Shown piece after piece: positions 37,969 to 46,782 of a DNA stretch of 64,000 nt. The first letter of the stretch is position 1. The number at the start of each line of letters is the position of its first letter. Origin of the DNA: Thalassotalea piscium (GTDB lineage Bacteria; Pseudomonadota; Gammaproteobacteria; Enterobacterales; Alteromonadaceae); the NCBI RefSeq assembly GCF_030295935.1, contig NZ_AP027362.1:1922001-1986000 (forward strand). The letters are read 5' to 3'. The notes under the pieces were generated by a model that did not search any database, was not told the DNA's origin, and worked only from the letters and a program-made list of their open reading frames with translations. Both the position numbers and the translations under genes were made by a program.

Positions 37969-38565
37969 TTGTTATCCTTAATTACGCGTGATTTAAATAG
38001 TAATAATTAAATGTATCGGATCTTATTCTTGTTCTAAATATAGCTCTAAATATAGTCAAATATTGTTTTAAATGAAAATAGTTAAGGCTTTGTTTTTATT
38101 AATTGATTAATTGCTATTATTTTCATTGTTTCTACCATTATTACATTGAGGAATTATATGAATGAGATCGGAAGTTGTTTGCAGTAATAAATGGATTAAC
38201 GATTGACCAGGGAGTTAAAGTCTTTACATGCAAACCCGCAGATAAGTTTTTTAGAAAGTTCCCTCTGTTAACAATGGAAAACAATGTTTTTGTTAATAAT
38301 GTAATAGCTGCCTCCAATAGAATGATTACTAATAGCGGTTTAGATAAAGATGGGGGTTTAATTACTTAAATCAAGGGTTAACAAAATTAATGAACTTATC
38401 AGCTTCATATAACCTAGCCTAATCAAACGGCTTTAAAAAGATTCAAAGTGTGTTAAGTATATTTTATTAATATTTACTATAAATCAATATATTATAAAAC
38501 CAATTAATTGTAGATCAGGTTATACTAAATTCACTTATTTTACATGCCTGTTAATTAGGATAACT
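37969..38565. other. 597-bp intergenic region with one weak ORF
   Basis: It holds the acnA promoter side (left) and marC leader (right). A 64-codon frame at 38175-38369 has only a TTG start and no ribosome-binding site. A nearby ATG at 38158 with a GAGGAA leader is in another frame and stops at 38187. This could be a decayed small gene with a frameshift, but I have no homology support and do not call a gene. Confidence 0.4.
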
Positions 38566-39216
38566 ATGGAATAGATACAACTCTATTTTGGCTATATACT
38601 TTTGGTAGTTGCAACATTAATACCTATTGCAAATCCGTTTGTATCTGCACCTATGTTTTTGTCTCTCACCTCAAATTTCTCTAAAAAAGAACGACAAAAA
38701 ACAGCGACATTAGCAGCATTTTATATGTTTTTATTCTTAACCTGTTTTTTACTTTTTGGCGCACATTTACTGAGCTTTTTCGGCATTCAATTTACCTCAC
38801 TTCGCATAGCTGGTGGGCTTATTATTGGATACTTAGGGTTTAAGATGCTGTTCCCTACCCCGCTTGAAATGCATGAAGAGACTAAACAAACCACCACAGC
38901 TAACGATATCGCTTTTATTCCATTAGCTATGCCTTATATGAGCGGGCCTGGTGCAATATCTGTTGTGATCACAATGGCAGCACAAATTAATACATCTGAA
39001 ACCTTACGAGATGAAATTTTTGATTATAGCATAGTTATTAGTGGCATTGCTGTTTCTGCGTTTATTTGTTGGATTGTACTTAGTGGCGCATCAAAGGTGG
39101 TTAAGTTTATGGGGACTAACGGCATTATAGCAATGACTAAAGTAATGGGCTTTTTCTTAATTGGTATTGGTGTTGATATGGTATTAGATACCATACTTTC
39201 TTTTACAGCTAAATAA
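38566..39216 (+). pseudogene. marC: MarC-family inner-membrane protein with stop at codon 3
   Basis: The natural start is ATG 38566 with an AGGA site, but the third codon is TAG (38572-38574). The frame then continues intact to 39216. The product aligns with E. coli MarC throughout: LIPIANPFVSAPMFLSL, LRIAGGLIIGYLGFKMLFP, IAFIPLAMPYMSGPG, MGFFLIGIGVDM. It has six predicted membrane helices. Initiation at TTG 38602 would give 204 aa and remove half of the first helix. Either the gene has just died, the stop is read through, or an alternative start is used. MarC family function is unclear; related NAAT proteins transport amino acids. Confidence 0.75.
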
Positions 39217-39230
39217 TATCACTGCTGTTA

Positions 39231-39271
39231 TTATGCATTCATTTACTGCTAGTGAGTTAATGAATGCATAA
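39231..39271. terminator. Bidirectional hairpin between marC and clsC
   Basis: TTATGCATTCATT and AATGAATGCATAA form a perfect 13-bp stem with a 15-nt loop in the 87-bp gap between convergent genes. CTTTT follows on the plus strand. Likely shared terminator. Confidence 0.65.
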
Positions 39272-39303
39272 CGCTTTTCAGGTCAGCACTTAATTTTAAT
39301 GCG

Positions 39304-41028
39304 TTATAGCAACCAATCAATGGGTAACAAATTTAATACCGATAATGCAGCGCGTGAAAATATAGTCATACCTGGTTCAGTAGAATGAGTCGTTTTTATA
39401 TTACCATTTGTTTCTGTCCATTGAATCTTATTATCCTCATTTAAACTTAACTCATACGCGGTAAGTGCCGATTGCTGATAAAATTCGTTTTCAACTTGAA
39501 TCGCAAGCGACGGACTTTCAATTACAAAGCCAAGCTCGGTGTTTAAGTGCATAGATCGCGGATCAAAATTAAAAGACCCAACAAATAAACGCTCTGAGTC
39601 AATTGCAAAGGTTTTAGCATGTAAGCTTGATGCAGAACTACCAAAAGGCCCTAATTTCTTTAAATTACCATCTATTGGCTCGGCACCAGATCGCAACTCA
39701 AACAATTTAACTCCAGCTTTAAGCAATGCTTTTCTATGCTTAGCGTAACCCGCATGTACCGGTAAAACATCAGTAGCTTGCATTGAATTAGTTAAAACAG
39801 TTATTTTTACCCCTTGTTTAGCAAGTGCAGCAAAAGCTTTTACACCCTCTTTAGTCGGTACAAAGTAAGGCGTTACCAGTAGTACGGTTGATGTTGGTCG
39901 GCCTATTATTTCAGTTAGCTTATGAAAGAGCAAAGAATCATCTTTATGTTTACCAAGGCCTTTAGCAGGGTCGTCGCTGATCATTTTTGCCATTTTCCAT
40001 TCAAACGACAGCTCTTTGGCAAGTAAAGTTTTAACAAGCGATGAGTTTCTTAATGCGGTTATATAGGTGTCTCTTTTGGGATTAGTTAACTGAGATGGCA
40101 TGTATTCATCAGTTGAGTATGTACTTGTTTTAGTGGTATTCACGATTTCTTCAATTGGAAAAGCTGAATTACTTGCCCAATATTTGTCAAAGTCACTTGA
40201 AACGTCGTTAACTACACTTCCAATGGCCACTAAATCTAAATCTTGTCTGAGTATTCCACCCGTTGCGCCAAAATAATCATCACCAATATTACGGCCACCA
40301 ATAACGGTAACGCTATTATCTACAGTAAAAGACTTATTATGCATACGTCTGTTTACTCGTGAGAAATCGGTAATAAAACCTAGCCATTTAAACCGTCGTT
40401 GAATAAACGGATTAAATATTCTAACTTCTACATTCTCAAGCCTATTTAAAGCGGCTAATGCGTCGTCAAGCCCGTTAATACCGTTGTCGTCAAGTAATAA
40501 CCTTACTCTTACACCCCGCTCAGCTACCTTAGTTATTGTTTCAAAGAGAAGTGCTCCCGTAATATCTTTTTGCCAAATATAGTATTGTAAGTCGAGTGTT
40601 TTTTGCGCGCTAAGCGCGAGTAATATTCGAGCTGCAAATGCATCTTTAGGGTTACCAAGTAAACGTATACCACTTTTATTGGGGTACTGACTTGCGATTG
40701 GATAAATCGCTTTACCTATGAGTGTTTCTTGAGCCTCTTCTATACTCAACGATGTTGAGTCTGAACGAGAATCCAAACATGGCAAAACTATTACTATTAT
40801 TATGGCTGGTAACACCTTTGGTGTAAGCTTAGGACTGCCGCTGATGACCTTTATAGGTACTGAAATTGGTTGGCGCACTACGTTTATTACCCTAGGCATA
40901 TTGGGCGCTCTTATCGCATTATTAGCACTTAAATTTTTACCGTCAGTAAAAGGTGAAAAATTAACACGAAGCAATTCACCTCTAGCTATACTAAAAATAC
41001 CATCAGTATTAATTGTACTTTTGCTCAC
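39304..41028 (-). CDS. clsC: ClsC-type cardiolipin synthase, 5' end replaced
   Basis: A phospholipase-D-family enzyme. Two HKD motifs are present: MHNKSFTVDNSVTVIGGRNI and LHAKTFAIDSERLFVGSFNF. The sequence follows E. coli ClsC closely from LDLQYYIWQKDITGALLFE to the last residues LNLLPIDWLL. ClsC makes cardiolipin using phosphatidylethanolamine and phosphatidylglycerol at the inner membrane. The frame is open to 41028, but the first ~77 residues are antisense to an MFS gene and are not homologous. True ClsC sequence begins near 40770-40800, where both genes are broken. The real start is unknown; a TTG near 40785 is possible. The catalytic core is intact. Confidence 0.85.
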   Translation of the reverse strand: MSKSTINTDGIFSIARGELLRVNFSPFTDGKNLSANNAIRAPNMPRVINVVRQPISVPIKVISGSPKLTPKVLPAIIIVIVLPCLDSRSDSTSLSIEEAQETLIGKAIYPIASQYPNKSGIRLLGNPKDAFAARILLALSAQKTLDLQYYIWQKDITGALLFETITKVAERGVRVRLLLDDNGINGLDDALAALNRLENVEVRIFNPFIQRRFKWLGFITDFSRVNRRMHNKSFTVDNSVTVIGGRNIGDDYFGATGGILRQDLDLVAIGSVVNDVSSDFDKYWASNSAFPIEEIVNTTKTSTYSTDEYMPSQLTNPKRDTYITALRNSSLVKTLLAKELSFEWKMAKMISDDPAKGLGKHKDDSLLFHKLTEIIGRPTSTVLLVTPYFVPTKEGVKAFAALAKQGVKITVLTNSMQATDVLPVHAGYAKHRKALLKAGVKLFELRSGAEPIDGNLKKLGPFGSSASSLHAKTFAIDSERLFVGSFNFDPRSMHLNTELGFVIESPSLAIQVENEFYQQSALTAYELSLNEDNKIQWTETNGNIKTTHSTEPGMTIFSRAALSVLNLLPIDWLL

Positions 41029-41548
41029 CTTTCTTTCAGTAATGGCACATTATGGTACATATACGTATATCACCTTACTAGTTGAAGCTATCGACTTTTT
41101 AGGTGGCATTGGTATGGCATTACTTATCTTTGGCATTGGTTCAATAATTTCAGTGGTACTGTCAGCTAAAGTTATCGACACCTATTTACAAACATTAATA
41201 GTAAGTATGTTAGCGTGCGGTGTTATTTCGATGTCGATGCTTGTCTTTTTTGGCAGTATAAATGGTATTTCTCACTTAGCTTTCTTTCTTTGGGGTTTAG
41301 CGTTTGGTCCGCTTGTTACTATGTATCAAACTGCGGTAAGTCAACAAGTTGCACATGCTAAAGCCGTTGCAACGTCAGTACAATCAAGTGTATTTAATCT
41401 GTCAATAATGACGGCAACCTGGATCGGTGGCTTAATTCTTGTTTACCTACCTGATGTTGGAGTTTTAGGTATTGGCTATCTATCAATTATTTGTTTCGTT
41501 CCAGCTATGATCATTGCACTCATGGCAAAGCGAGCATTGAGTTCTTAA
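40802..41548 (+). pseudogene. MFS transporter, 5'-truncated
   Basis: 248 codons corresponding to the C-terminal two thirds of an AraJ/YdhP-type drug-efflux MFS protein. It starts inside what is usually helix 5 (MAGNTFGVSLGLPLMTFIGT, then EIGWRTTFITLGILGALIAL) and continues through about eight helices. Roughly 130 N-terminal residues are missing. No ribosome-binding site precedes the ATG. The break lies at ~40795, where the oppositely oriented clsC gene also loses its 5' end. Almost certainly non-functional. Confidence 0.8.
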
Positions 41549-41581
41549 TATACTAATTTATAAGGATTTTGTAATAAAAAA

Positions 41582-41951
41582 TTTACGAATGCAAATATAT
41601 ATCGCAATGCGGATGCGAGCAAAGTTTTGCTCGAAAATGGTATGATTAAAGCCATTGGGCATAATTTACCAGCTGCTGATGAATAAATTGATCTAAAAGG
41701 ACGACTCGTTGTTCCGCCTTATGTTGATGCGCATCTTCATCTTGATTACGTATACACAGGAAACAGTGCTGGAGCAAAAAAATGATACAGGCCCCCTCTT
41801 TGCAGGAATAGCTAGATGACACGACGTTAAAAAGCACCAAACCTATCAAGGTGCCAAAGAACGCGCATTAAAGGGTATTCAAGAAGAAGTATCAAAAGGT
41901 GTACAGTTTATCCGTACTCACATTGATGTTTGTGATCTTAAAGCGGTAACT
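41582..41951 (+). pseudogene. codA: Cytosine deaminase (codA) remnant
   Basis: Degraded N-terminal third of a CodA-type amidohydrolase. One frame reads LENGMIKAIGHNLPAADE, a stop (TAA at 41684), then IDLKGRLVVPPYVDAHLHLD with the HxH metal motif. A frameshift near 41780 moves it to TGPLFAGIAR, a stop where Trp is expected, then KGIQEEVSKGVQFIRTHIDV. Homology ends at the 3' end of the PAP2 gene. At least two nonsense changes, one frameshift and a 3' deletion make it a clear pseudogene. It follows the truncated MFS gene directly. Confidence 0.8.
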
Positions 41952-41952
41952 A

Positions 41953-42627
41953 TTACTCTCGCCAATACGTTAATTTTAAATAGCTAAAGCAAAAATAAGA
42001 AAGCAAGGTCCAACTTACGCCTAATATCCAACCTCCAATTACGTCGGTAACATAATGTACGCCTAAGTAAATTCTACTAATACCAATCGCTAAACTTAAA
42101 ATAATAGCGATCATAAAGAAAAAATATTTTAATGTTCGCTTAAAAGTAAACTGACCAAGTATATTTGCAATAGACAAATAAATAAGTGAAGACATAAAAG
42201 CGTGACCACTTGGAAAGCTACTGGTATATACATAACTTGCATGAGGCACAATATCAGGGCGTGGTCTTGTAAAACCATATTTCAATAAGGAACTAAGCGT
42301 TATACCGGTAATAACTGTCAGCGCAAAGGTAATTGCCATCTGTTTATGTTTTACTAATACAAGGTAGCACGTAACCATAAGCGAGAAAAACACTAATATA
42401 CCAGTGCCACCAAGTGCTGTTATATCGCGCATTAACTCTTCTACCCATTTAGGTCCAATAGGGTTATTAAGATTGCTATCACTTCTAAACAGTAAGATAC
42501 TTTGCTTGTCTATGCCTTCTGTAAATCCACTCATTACAATACTTGCAAGCAAAATGAATAAAATGAAAAGTACGCACAATGTTACAAACATAACGCGTTG
42601 TTGATTATCATTGTTAGTAATATTCAT
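41953..42627 (-). CDS. PAP2-family membrane phosphatase
   Basis: 224 residues, about six membrane helices. The three phosphatase motifs are present: KYGFTRPRP (KxxxxxxRP), SSFPSGHAF (PSGH), and SRIYLGVHYVTDVIGG (SRxxxxxHxxxD). Family members dephosphorylate undecaprenyl pyrophosphate, phosphatidylglycerol phosphate or phosphatidic acid on the periplasmic face. The substrate is uncertain; PgpB/BacA-like roles are possible. Its stop codon abuts the codA remnant, so it lies next to a deletion end but is itself intact. Confidence 0.9.
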   Translation of the reverse strand: MNITNNDNQQRVMFVTLCVLFILFILLASIVMSGFTEGIDKQSILLFRSDSNLNNPIGPKWVEELMRDITALGGTGILVFFSLMVTCYLVLVKHKQMAITFALTVITGITLSSLLKYGFTRPRPDIVPHASYVYTSSFPSGHAFMSSLIYLSIANILGQFTFKRTLKYFFFMIAIILSLAIGISRIYLGVHYVTDVIGGWILGVSWTLLSYFCFSYLKLTYWRE

Positions 42628-42752
42628 GAATTTGAATGCCCTTAACGGTTAATATGCAGCTAGTATGCTAAAGAGCAACAGAACTATGCTGCTGTATTGG
42701 CATGGGTATATCGTTGCAATAATGCTGATCTACAATTTATGAAACTGGTATA

Positions 42753-42964
42753 ATACCAATCTCACTAACTATGTGATCATTTCTACTGGTTAAAACAATC
42801 AACTACTACGTTATTTATTTTATAATTATCGCTACATGGATGTAGCTTATGTGGACAATGCAGGAGCATTATTGTCCTGAACAACTAGTTATGAAAATAA
42901 ATGCCTTGTATTTGACTGTTTTCACTGCGTATAAAATAGATCACTTAATTAATGAAACTGGTAT
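42753..42964. repeat. Dispersed inverted-repeat element, family 2 copy C (long form)
   Basis: About 212 bp with ends ATACCAATCTCACTAACTA and, at the right, RC ATACCAGTTTCATTAATTAA. It carries a ~50-bp central block with two nested hairpins: GCTACAT-GG-ATGTAGC, and GGACAAT paired with ATTGTCC. These are absent from copies A and D. Just left, 42740-42752 holds a loose right end (GAAACTGGTAT), the scar of another copy. It lies between PAP2 and dps. Confidence 0.85.
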
Positions 42965-43002
42965 AACTTTATTTGCTCTGTAGTTTTACAACCCCTTTAA
43001 AA

Positions 43003-43037
43003 CAAAAAACTACGCTGCTAAAAATAACAGCGTAGTT
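43003..43037 (-). terminator. Rho-independent terminator of dps
   Basis: On the minus strand AACTACGCTG pairs with CAGCGTAGTT around a 10-nt loop, followed by TTTTTGTTTT. It is 40 nt past the dps stop. Confidence 0.85.
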
Positions 43038-43077
43038 GTTCTACGTTTAAAGGTGAAATTTTAAAACATAAATGAGT

Positions 43078-43548
43078 TTACTTTAACGTTGCGCGTAACA
43101 TCCATGCGGTTTTTTCATGAACTCGCATACGATCGCCAACTAAAGCAATAGTTGATTCGTCATCAGCATCTTGAGCAAGTTTCAATACATCTCTACAGGT
43201 TTTAATTACGCTTTCATGACCCTGTTGGAGCAACTTAACCATCTCTAAAGACTCTGGCACACCGTCAACTTCTTTAATGCTACTTAACTGTGAAAATGCT
43301 TTATAAGTGCCTGGCGCAACAACGCCTAACGTACGAATACGCTCAGCAATATCGTCAACCGCTACAGCTAAATCTGTATAATGCTCTTCGAACATCATGT
43401 GTAAATCTCTAAACTGTGGACCAGTAACGTTCCAATGGAAATTATGTGTCTGTAAATAAAGCGTGTAAGAGTCAGCTAATAAAACTTTTAAACCTTCGGC
43501 AACGGCATTACGATCTTCTTTATTAATTCCAATATCTATGTTCGACAT
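43078..43548 (-). CDS. dps: Dps-family ferritin-like DNA-protection protein
   Basis: 156 residues. The Dps ferroxidase signature is present: [39 protein letters not shown]. Dps dodecamers store iron using hydrogen peroxide and protect DNA under oxidative or starvation stress. The N-terminal tail is short and not strongly basic, so DNA binding may be weak. It is a single-gene unit with a strong terminator. The ~355-bp gap to cdd upstream is AT-rich with no other feature I can support. Confidence 0.94.
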   Translation of the reverse strand: MSNIDIGINKEDRNAVAEGLKVLLADSYTLYLQTHNFHWNVTGPQFRDLHMMFEEHYTDLAVAVDDIAERIRTLGVVAPGTYKAFSQLSSIKEVDGVPESLEMVKLLQQGHESVIKTCRDVLKLAQDADDESTIALVGDRMRVHEKTAWMLRATLK

Positions 43549-43917
43549 TTTAATCCCTCTTATTGTGAAAATTAGTGAGTTTATAAATACGTTTTATCGA
43601 TATTTTTCAAATTATTAAACGCTTCACGCATAATAAATATATCTTTTAACTTAACCATTAAGATATGGGTCGAAATAGCTAAAATCAAGTTCAATCGCAA
43701 ATAAATATTTATATATTATTTAATCTTAAGCTCGAATCGTTGTTATTGGTTAGCTTGAACTTTGTTATCTTTTAAACAACTACATTTTAGCCATGAATTA
43801 TAAGACAATTACTTTACCTGACCAAGTGGTCAATTAATTCTTGACACTCAAGACAACAAAATACAGTATGGGTGTATTAATAAAACTATTAGTAAAACAA
43901 AGGTGATAAATAAAGTA

Positions 43918-44343
43918 ATGGAATTAACTACAAACAAAGAACCATTAATTGATTGGAACCCACTAATTAAACACGCAAAGCAAGCGTATAAGAATGCTTA
44001 TGCACCCTATAGTAACTTTCATGTTGGCGCAGCAGCACTTGATGCCGACGGTAATATATTTTCTGGATGTAATGTAGAAAACGCTTCTTACGGATTAACC
44101 GTTTGTGCAGAACGAAACTGCCTGTCCTTTGCTGTTAATCAACAGTCAGCGAAGATTAACGCTTTATTAGTTTACACCGAACAAGAAAAGCTCACTCCAC
44201 CTTGCGGCGCATGTCGGCAAGTTATTGCTGAATTTCTAGATCAAGGTGCACATGTTGCCTCTGCAAATCATTTGAATAATTTACAAGTATGGACAGTAAA
44301 GCAGTTACTCCCTGATGCTTTTACTCCGAAATTACTACCTTAA
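43918..44343 (+). CDS. cdd: Cytidine deaminase
   Basis: 141 residues from ATG 43918, with an AAGGTGA box somewhat far upstream; a GTG at 43903 would add five residues. Short homotetrameric-type enzyme with zinc motif TVCAERN (catalytic Glu) and PPCGACRQ. The substrate loop is YAPYSNFHVGAA. It deaminates cytidine and deoxycytidine in pyrimidine salvage. It is 8 nt upstream of deoA, and the two form a nucleoside-catabolism operon. Confidence 0.95.
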   Translation: MELTTNKEPLIDWNPLIKHAKQAYKNAYAPYSNFHVGAAALDADGNIFSGCNVENASYGLTVCAERNCLSFAVNQQSAKINALLVYTEQEKLTPPCGACRQVIAEFLDQGAHVASANHLNNLQVWTVKQLLPDAFTPKLLP

Positions 44344-44351
44344 GGATAACC

Positions 44352-45668
44352 ATGTATTTACCTCAAAATGTAATTCGCCAAAAACGAAATAAGCAAATAT
44401 TAACTAAAGCTGAAATAGCGTGCTTTGTTGATGGTCTTAAAAATGGTAGCTTCACCGATGCACAAGTTGGCTCAATGGCTATGGCCATTTGGTTAAACGG
44501 TATGTCAACTGAGGAAGTAGTTGACTTAACGCTTGCCATGCGTGACTCAGGTACGGTTATCAACTGGAATAATGCCTTAGATAAACCCATAGTAGATAAG
44601 CACTCAACGGGCGGCGTAGGCGATAAAGTAAGCTTGATGTTAGCACCAATTGTAGCAGCGTGTGGTGCTCATGTACCAATGATCGCAGGTCAAGGCTTGG
44701 GGCATACTGGTGGTACTGTTGATAAACTAGAATCAATCCCTGGGTTTAACGTACGCCCTAGCCTGCCTGAATTTCAAGCTTTAGTTAAAAATTATGCTAC
44801 GGCAATTATTTCGCAAACAAGCGATTTAGCACCCGCTGATAAACGTTTATATTCTATTCGCGATGTTACCGCTACTGTTGAATCAATTCCGTTGATCACC
44901 GCATCAATATTATCTAAAAAACTGGCTGCTGGTCTTGAATCATTAGTTATGGATGTAAAAGTGGGTAATGGCGCTATGATGGCAGACTTGCCATCTGCAC
45001 AAGCTCTAGCCCATTCAATTGTTTCTGTGGCCAATGGTGCAGGCACACCAACACAAGCATTAATCACCGACATGAACCAACCCTTAGGTACAACGGTTGG
45101 TAATGCGTTAGAAATTCAAGAAACAATTGATTATTTAAATGGAAAATATCAAGAGCCAAGACTACATGAAATTACCATAGCCCTTGCTTCACTTATGCTA
45201 TTAACCAGTAATTTAGCTGAAACCTTGCCACAAGCAACCACCTTAGCTGAAGAAGCGTTATCTTCAGGCAAAGCGGCTAAAATTTTTGGCCAAATGATCA
45301 CCGCAATGGGTGGACCGGCTGACTTACTAACCAATAGTGAAAATATTTTGCCTAAAGCAAATGTAATTCAAGATATTATTGCTCCTAAGTCTGGGTACAT
45401 TGGCACCATGGACACCCGTGCTATTGGTATGGCGTTAGTTGAAATGGGTGGTGGTCGAGTTGATCATAACCAAGGTTTAGATTACAGCGTTGGTTTTAGT
45501 CATATTAAACCAAAAGGCAGTAAAGTTGATGCAGGAGATGTAATTGCTAAAGTACACGCTAAAGATGCAGCACAAGCTAACTTAGCCATAAACCAATACT
45601 TAGCAGCGATCGAATTTTCAGATAATGAAGTTGAGGTTGAACCCGTTATTCATCAATTAATACAATAA
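44352..45668 (+). CDS. deoA: Thymidine phosphorylase
   Basis: 438 residues, typical for DeoA. Start MYLPQNVIRQKR, glycine-rich phosphate loop KHSTGGVGDKVSL, QGLGHTGGTVDKLESIPGF, and C-terminal GGGRVDHNQGLDYSVGF. It cleaves thymidine with phosphate to thymine and deoxyribose 1-phosphate. Cotranscribed with cdd (8-nt gap, AAGGA site). A 358-bp mobile element lies between its stop codon and the terminator at 46053-46088, so the transcript reads through the element. Confidence 0.97.
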   Translation: MYLPQNVIRQKRNKQILTKAEIACFVDGLKNGSFTDAQVGSMAMAIWLNGMSTEEVVDLTLAMRDSGTVINWNNALDKPIVDKHSTGGVGDKVSLMLAPIVAACGAHVPMIAGQGLGHTGGTVDKLESIPGFNVRPSLPEFQALVKNYATAIISQTSDLAPADKRLYSIRDVTATVESIPLITASILSKKLAAGLESLVMDVKVGNGAMMADLPSAQALAHSIVSVANGAGTPTQALITDMNQPLGTTVGNALEIQETIDYLNGKYQEPRLHEITIALASLMLLTSNLAETLPQATTLAEEALSSGKAAKIFGQMITAMGGPADLLTNSENILPKANVIQDIIAPKSGYIGTMDTRAIGMALVEMGGGRVDHNQGLDYSVGFSHIKPKGSKVDAGDVIAKVHAKDAAQANLAINQYLAAIEFSDNEVEVEPVIHQLIQ

Positions 45669-45679
45669 TATTTACTCTA

Positions 45680-46037
45680 GGGTCTGTTGATCTTTCATTT
45701 TAGCCTCTGCTATAGACTATTTTTTAAGATAACAAGGCGAAAATGGTGCAATGTAGCATTCTCGGCTTTGGCATCCTGCGTCGCTCTACCTTCTGCATCC
45801 GTGCAGTCGTACTTTAACCATTTTTAACGATGTTAGGTTGAAAAATAGTCATAGCCCTTTGGGTTGCCTTGAAAAAGCGTCACTCTTTGTTGCCTACAGG
45901 ATGTAGGTACTTAACGAGAGCAGGACGCGGCAGTTGTACTTAATGTGCATTTGGAACAACCAAACATTACATTAAGTGCCTCGACTGTCATCTTTTTCAA
46001 ATGCAACAGAGCTATAAACTGAAAGATCAACAGACCC
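45680..46037. mobile_element. 358-bp TA-flanked MITE, family 1 (full-length copy)
   Basis: Perfect 18-bp terminal inverted repeats GGGTCTGTTGATCTTTCA, directly flanked by TA on both sides (45678-45679 and 46038-46039), the target duplication of IS630/mariner-type elements. No ORF encodes a transposase. Short or decayed copies lie at 1910-2002 and 11279-11330. Inserted between deoA and its terminator. Confidence 0.85.
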
Positions 46038-46052
46038 TAATTTATCGTAGAT

Positions 46053-46088
46053 AAAAAAAAGCAATGAAGACTATTCATTGCTTTTTTA
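46053..46088. terminator. Bidirectional terminator of deoA and the PEP-CTERM gene
   Basis: GCAATGAA and TTCATTGC form an 8-bp stem with a 5-nt loop, flanked by A8 on the left and T6 on the right. It can end transcription from both directions. Confidence 0.85.
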
Positions 46089-46143
46089 TTGATTGAAAAC
46101 TGATAAAACTCACACTAGCGCGTGATTTATTATTAACAAGAGT

Positions 46144-46710
46144 TTAAATCGTTTTACGGCTTACTAGCAGCCCAACTGCGACAAGCATTAATATAATAGT
46201 GCTTGGCTCAGGAACTTGAGAAACTGGCGAGTCAGCTACACTGATAGTTAATTCTGTCTTATTGACAATATACTCATCAAAAGTAACTGAATTAAAAAAG
46301 TAATTTTCAAATGCATTTTCTTGTACGCCAAGGGTAGTATCACCCGCGTTATTTGCTGTTAATTGGAAACTCGCAAGTGTAAACAAACCTAGTCCATTGG
46401 TATCAAATTCACCCGCAAAATCTAAGAAAAATAAATTTAACCCATAAAATTCTGGAGTAGCGTCAATAAAACAATCACTACATGTATCATCAATTACACT
46501 GGTAAAAGAACCCAGTACGTAACTAAATGCCGAGGTATCAAATTCAATAAACAATGACATTTCATCGAAACTTGGAATTTGCTCAGCTGATAAGTTAACA
46601 GTAACTGTATCTCCTGTATTAACGTTGCTTTCGTCTAAACTAAAAATCAAACCTGCATTAGCTGAAAACTGAATTGACAAATAAAACATTATTATTGTTA
46701 TAAATTTCAT
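46144..46710 (-). CDS. PEP-CTERM surface protein with cohesin-like domain
   Basis: 188 residues: signal peptide (MKFITIIMFYLSIQFSANAG), a beta-sandwich region resembling cohesin-type domains (VNTGDTVTVNLSAEQIPSFD, EMSLFIEFDTSAFSYVLGSF), and a C-terminal sorting signal. That signal is VPEPST followed by a hydrophobic helix and RK. PEP-CTERM proteins are cleaved by an exosortase and tied to exopolysaccharide production; no exosortase gene is in the window. It lies 72 nt downstream of the giant nuclease gene, which ends in a dockerin-like domain. A cohesin-dockerin pairing is a tempting but unproven idea. Confidence 0.82.
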   Translation of the reverse strand: MKFITIIMFYLSIQFSANAGLIFSLDESNVNTGDTVTVNLSAEQIPSFDEMSLFIEFDTSAFSYVLGSFTSVIDDTCSDCFIDATPEFYGLNLFFLDFAGEFDTNGLGLFTLASFQLTANNAGDTTLGVQENAFENYFFNSVTFDEYIVNKTELTISVADSPVSQVPEPSTIILMLVAVGLLVSRKTI

Positions 46711-46782
46711 GTTATTTCCTATTTATTTATTGATTGTAAAAGTTCACATCCTTGTGAAATATTCCCTACGTTTATTTCTATT

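Noticed and set aside
38164-38173. AGATCGGAAG, same as the start of a common sequencing adapter
   Set aside because: Only 10 bases match and the next bases differ. A chance match is expected in a window this size often enough.
38158-38369. Possible small gene between acnA and marC
   Set aside because: The ATG with a leader stops after nine codons and the longer frame has only a TTG start. No family resemblance and no other support.
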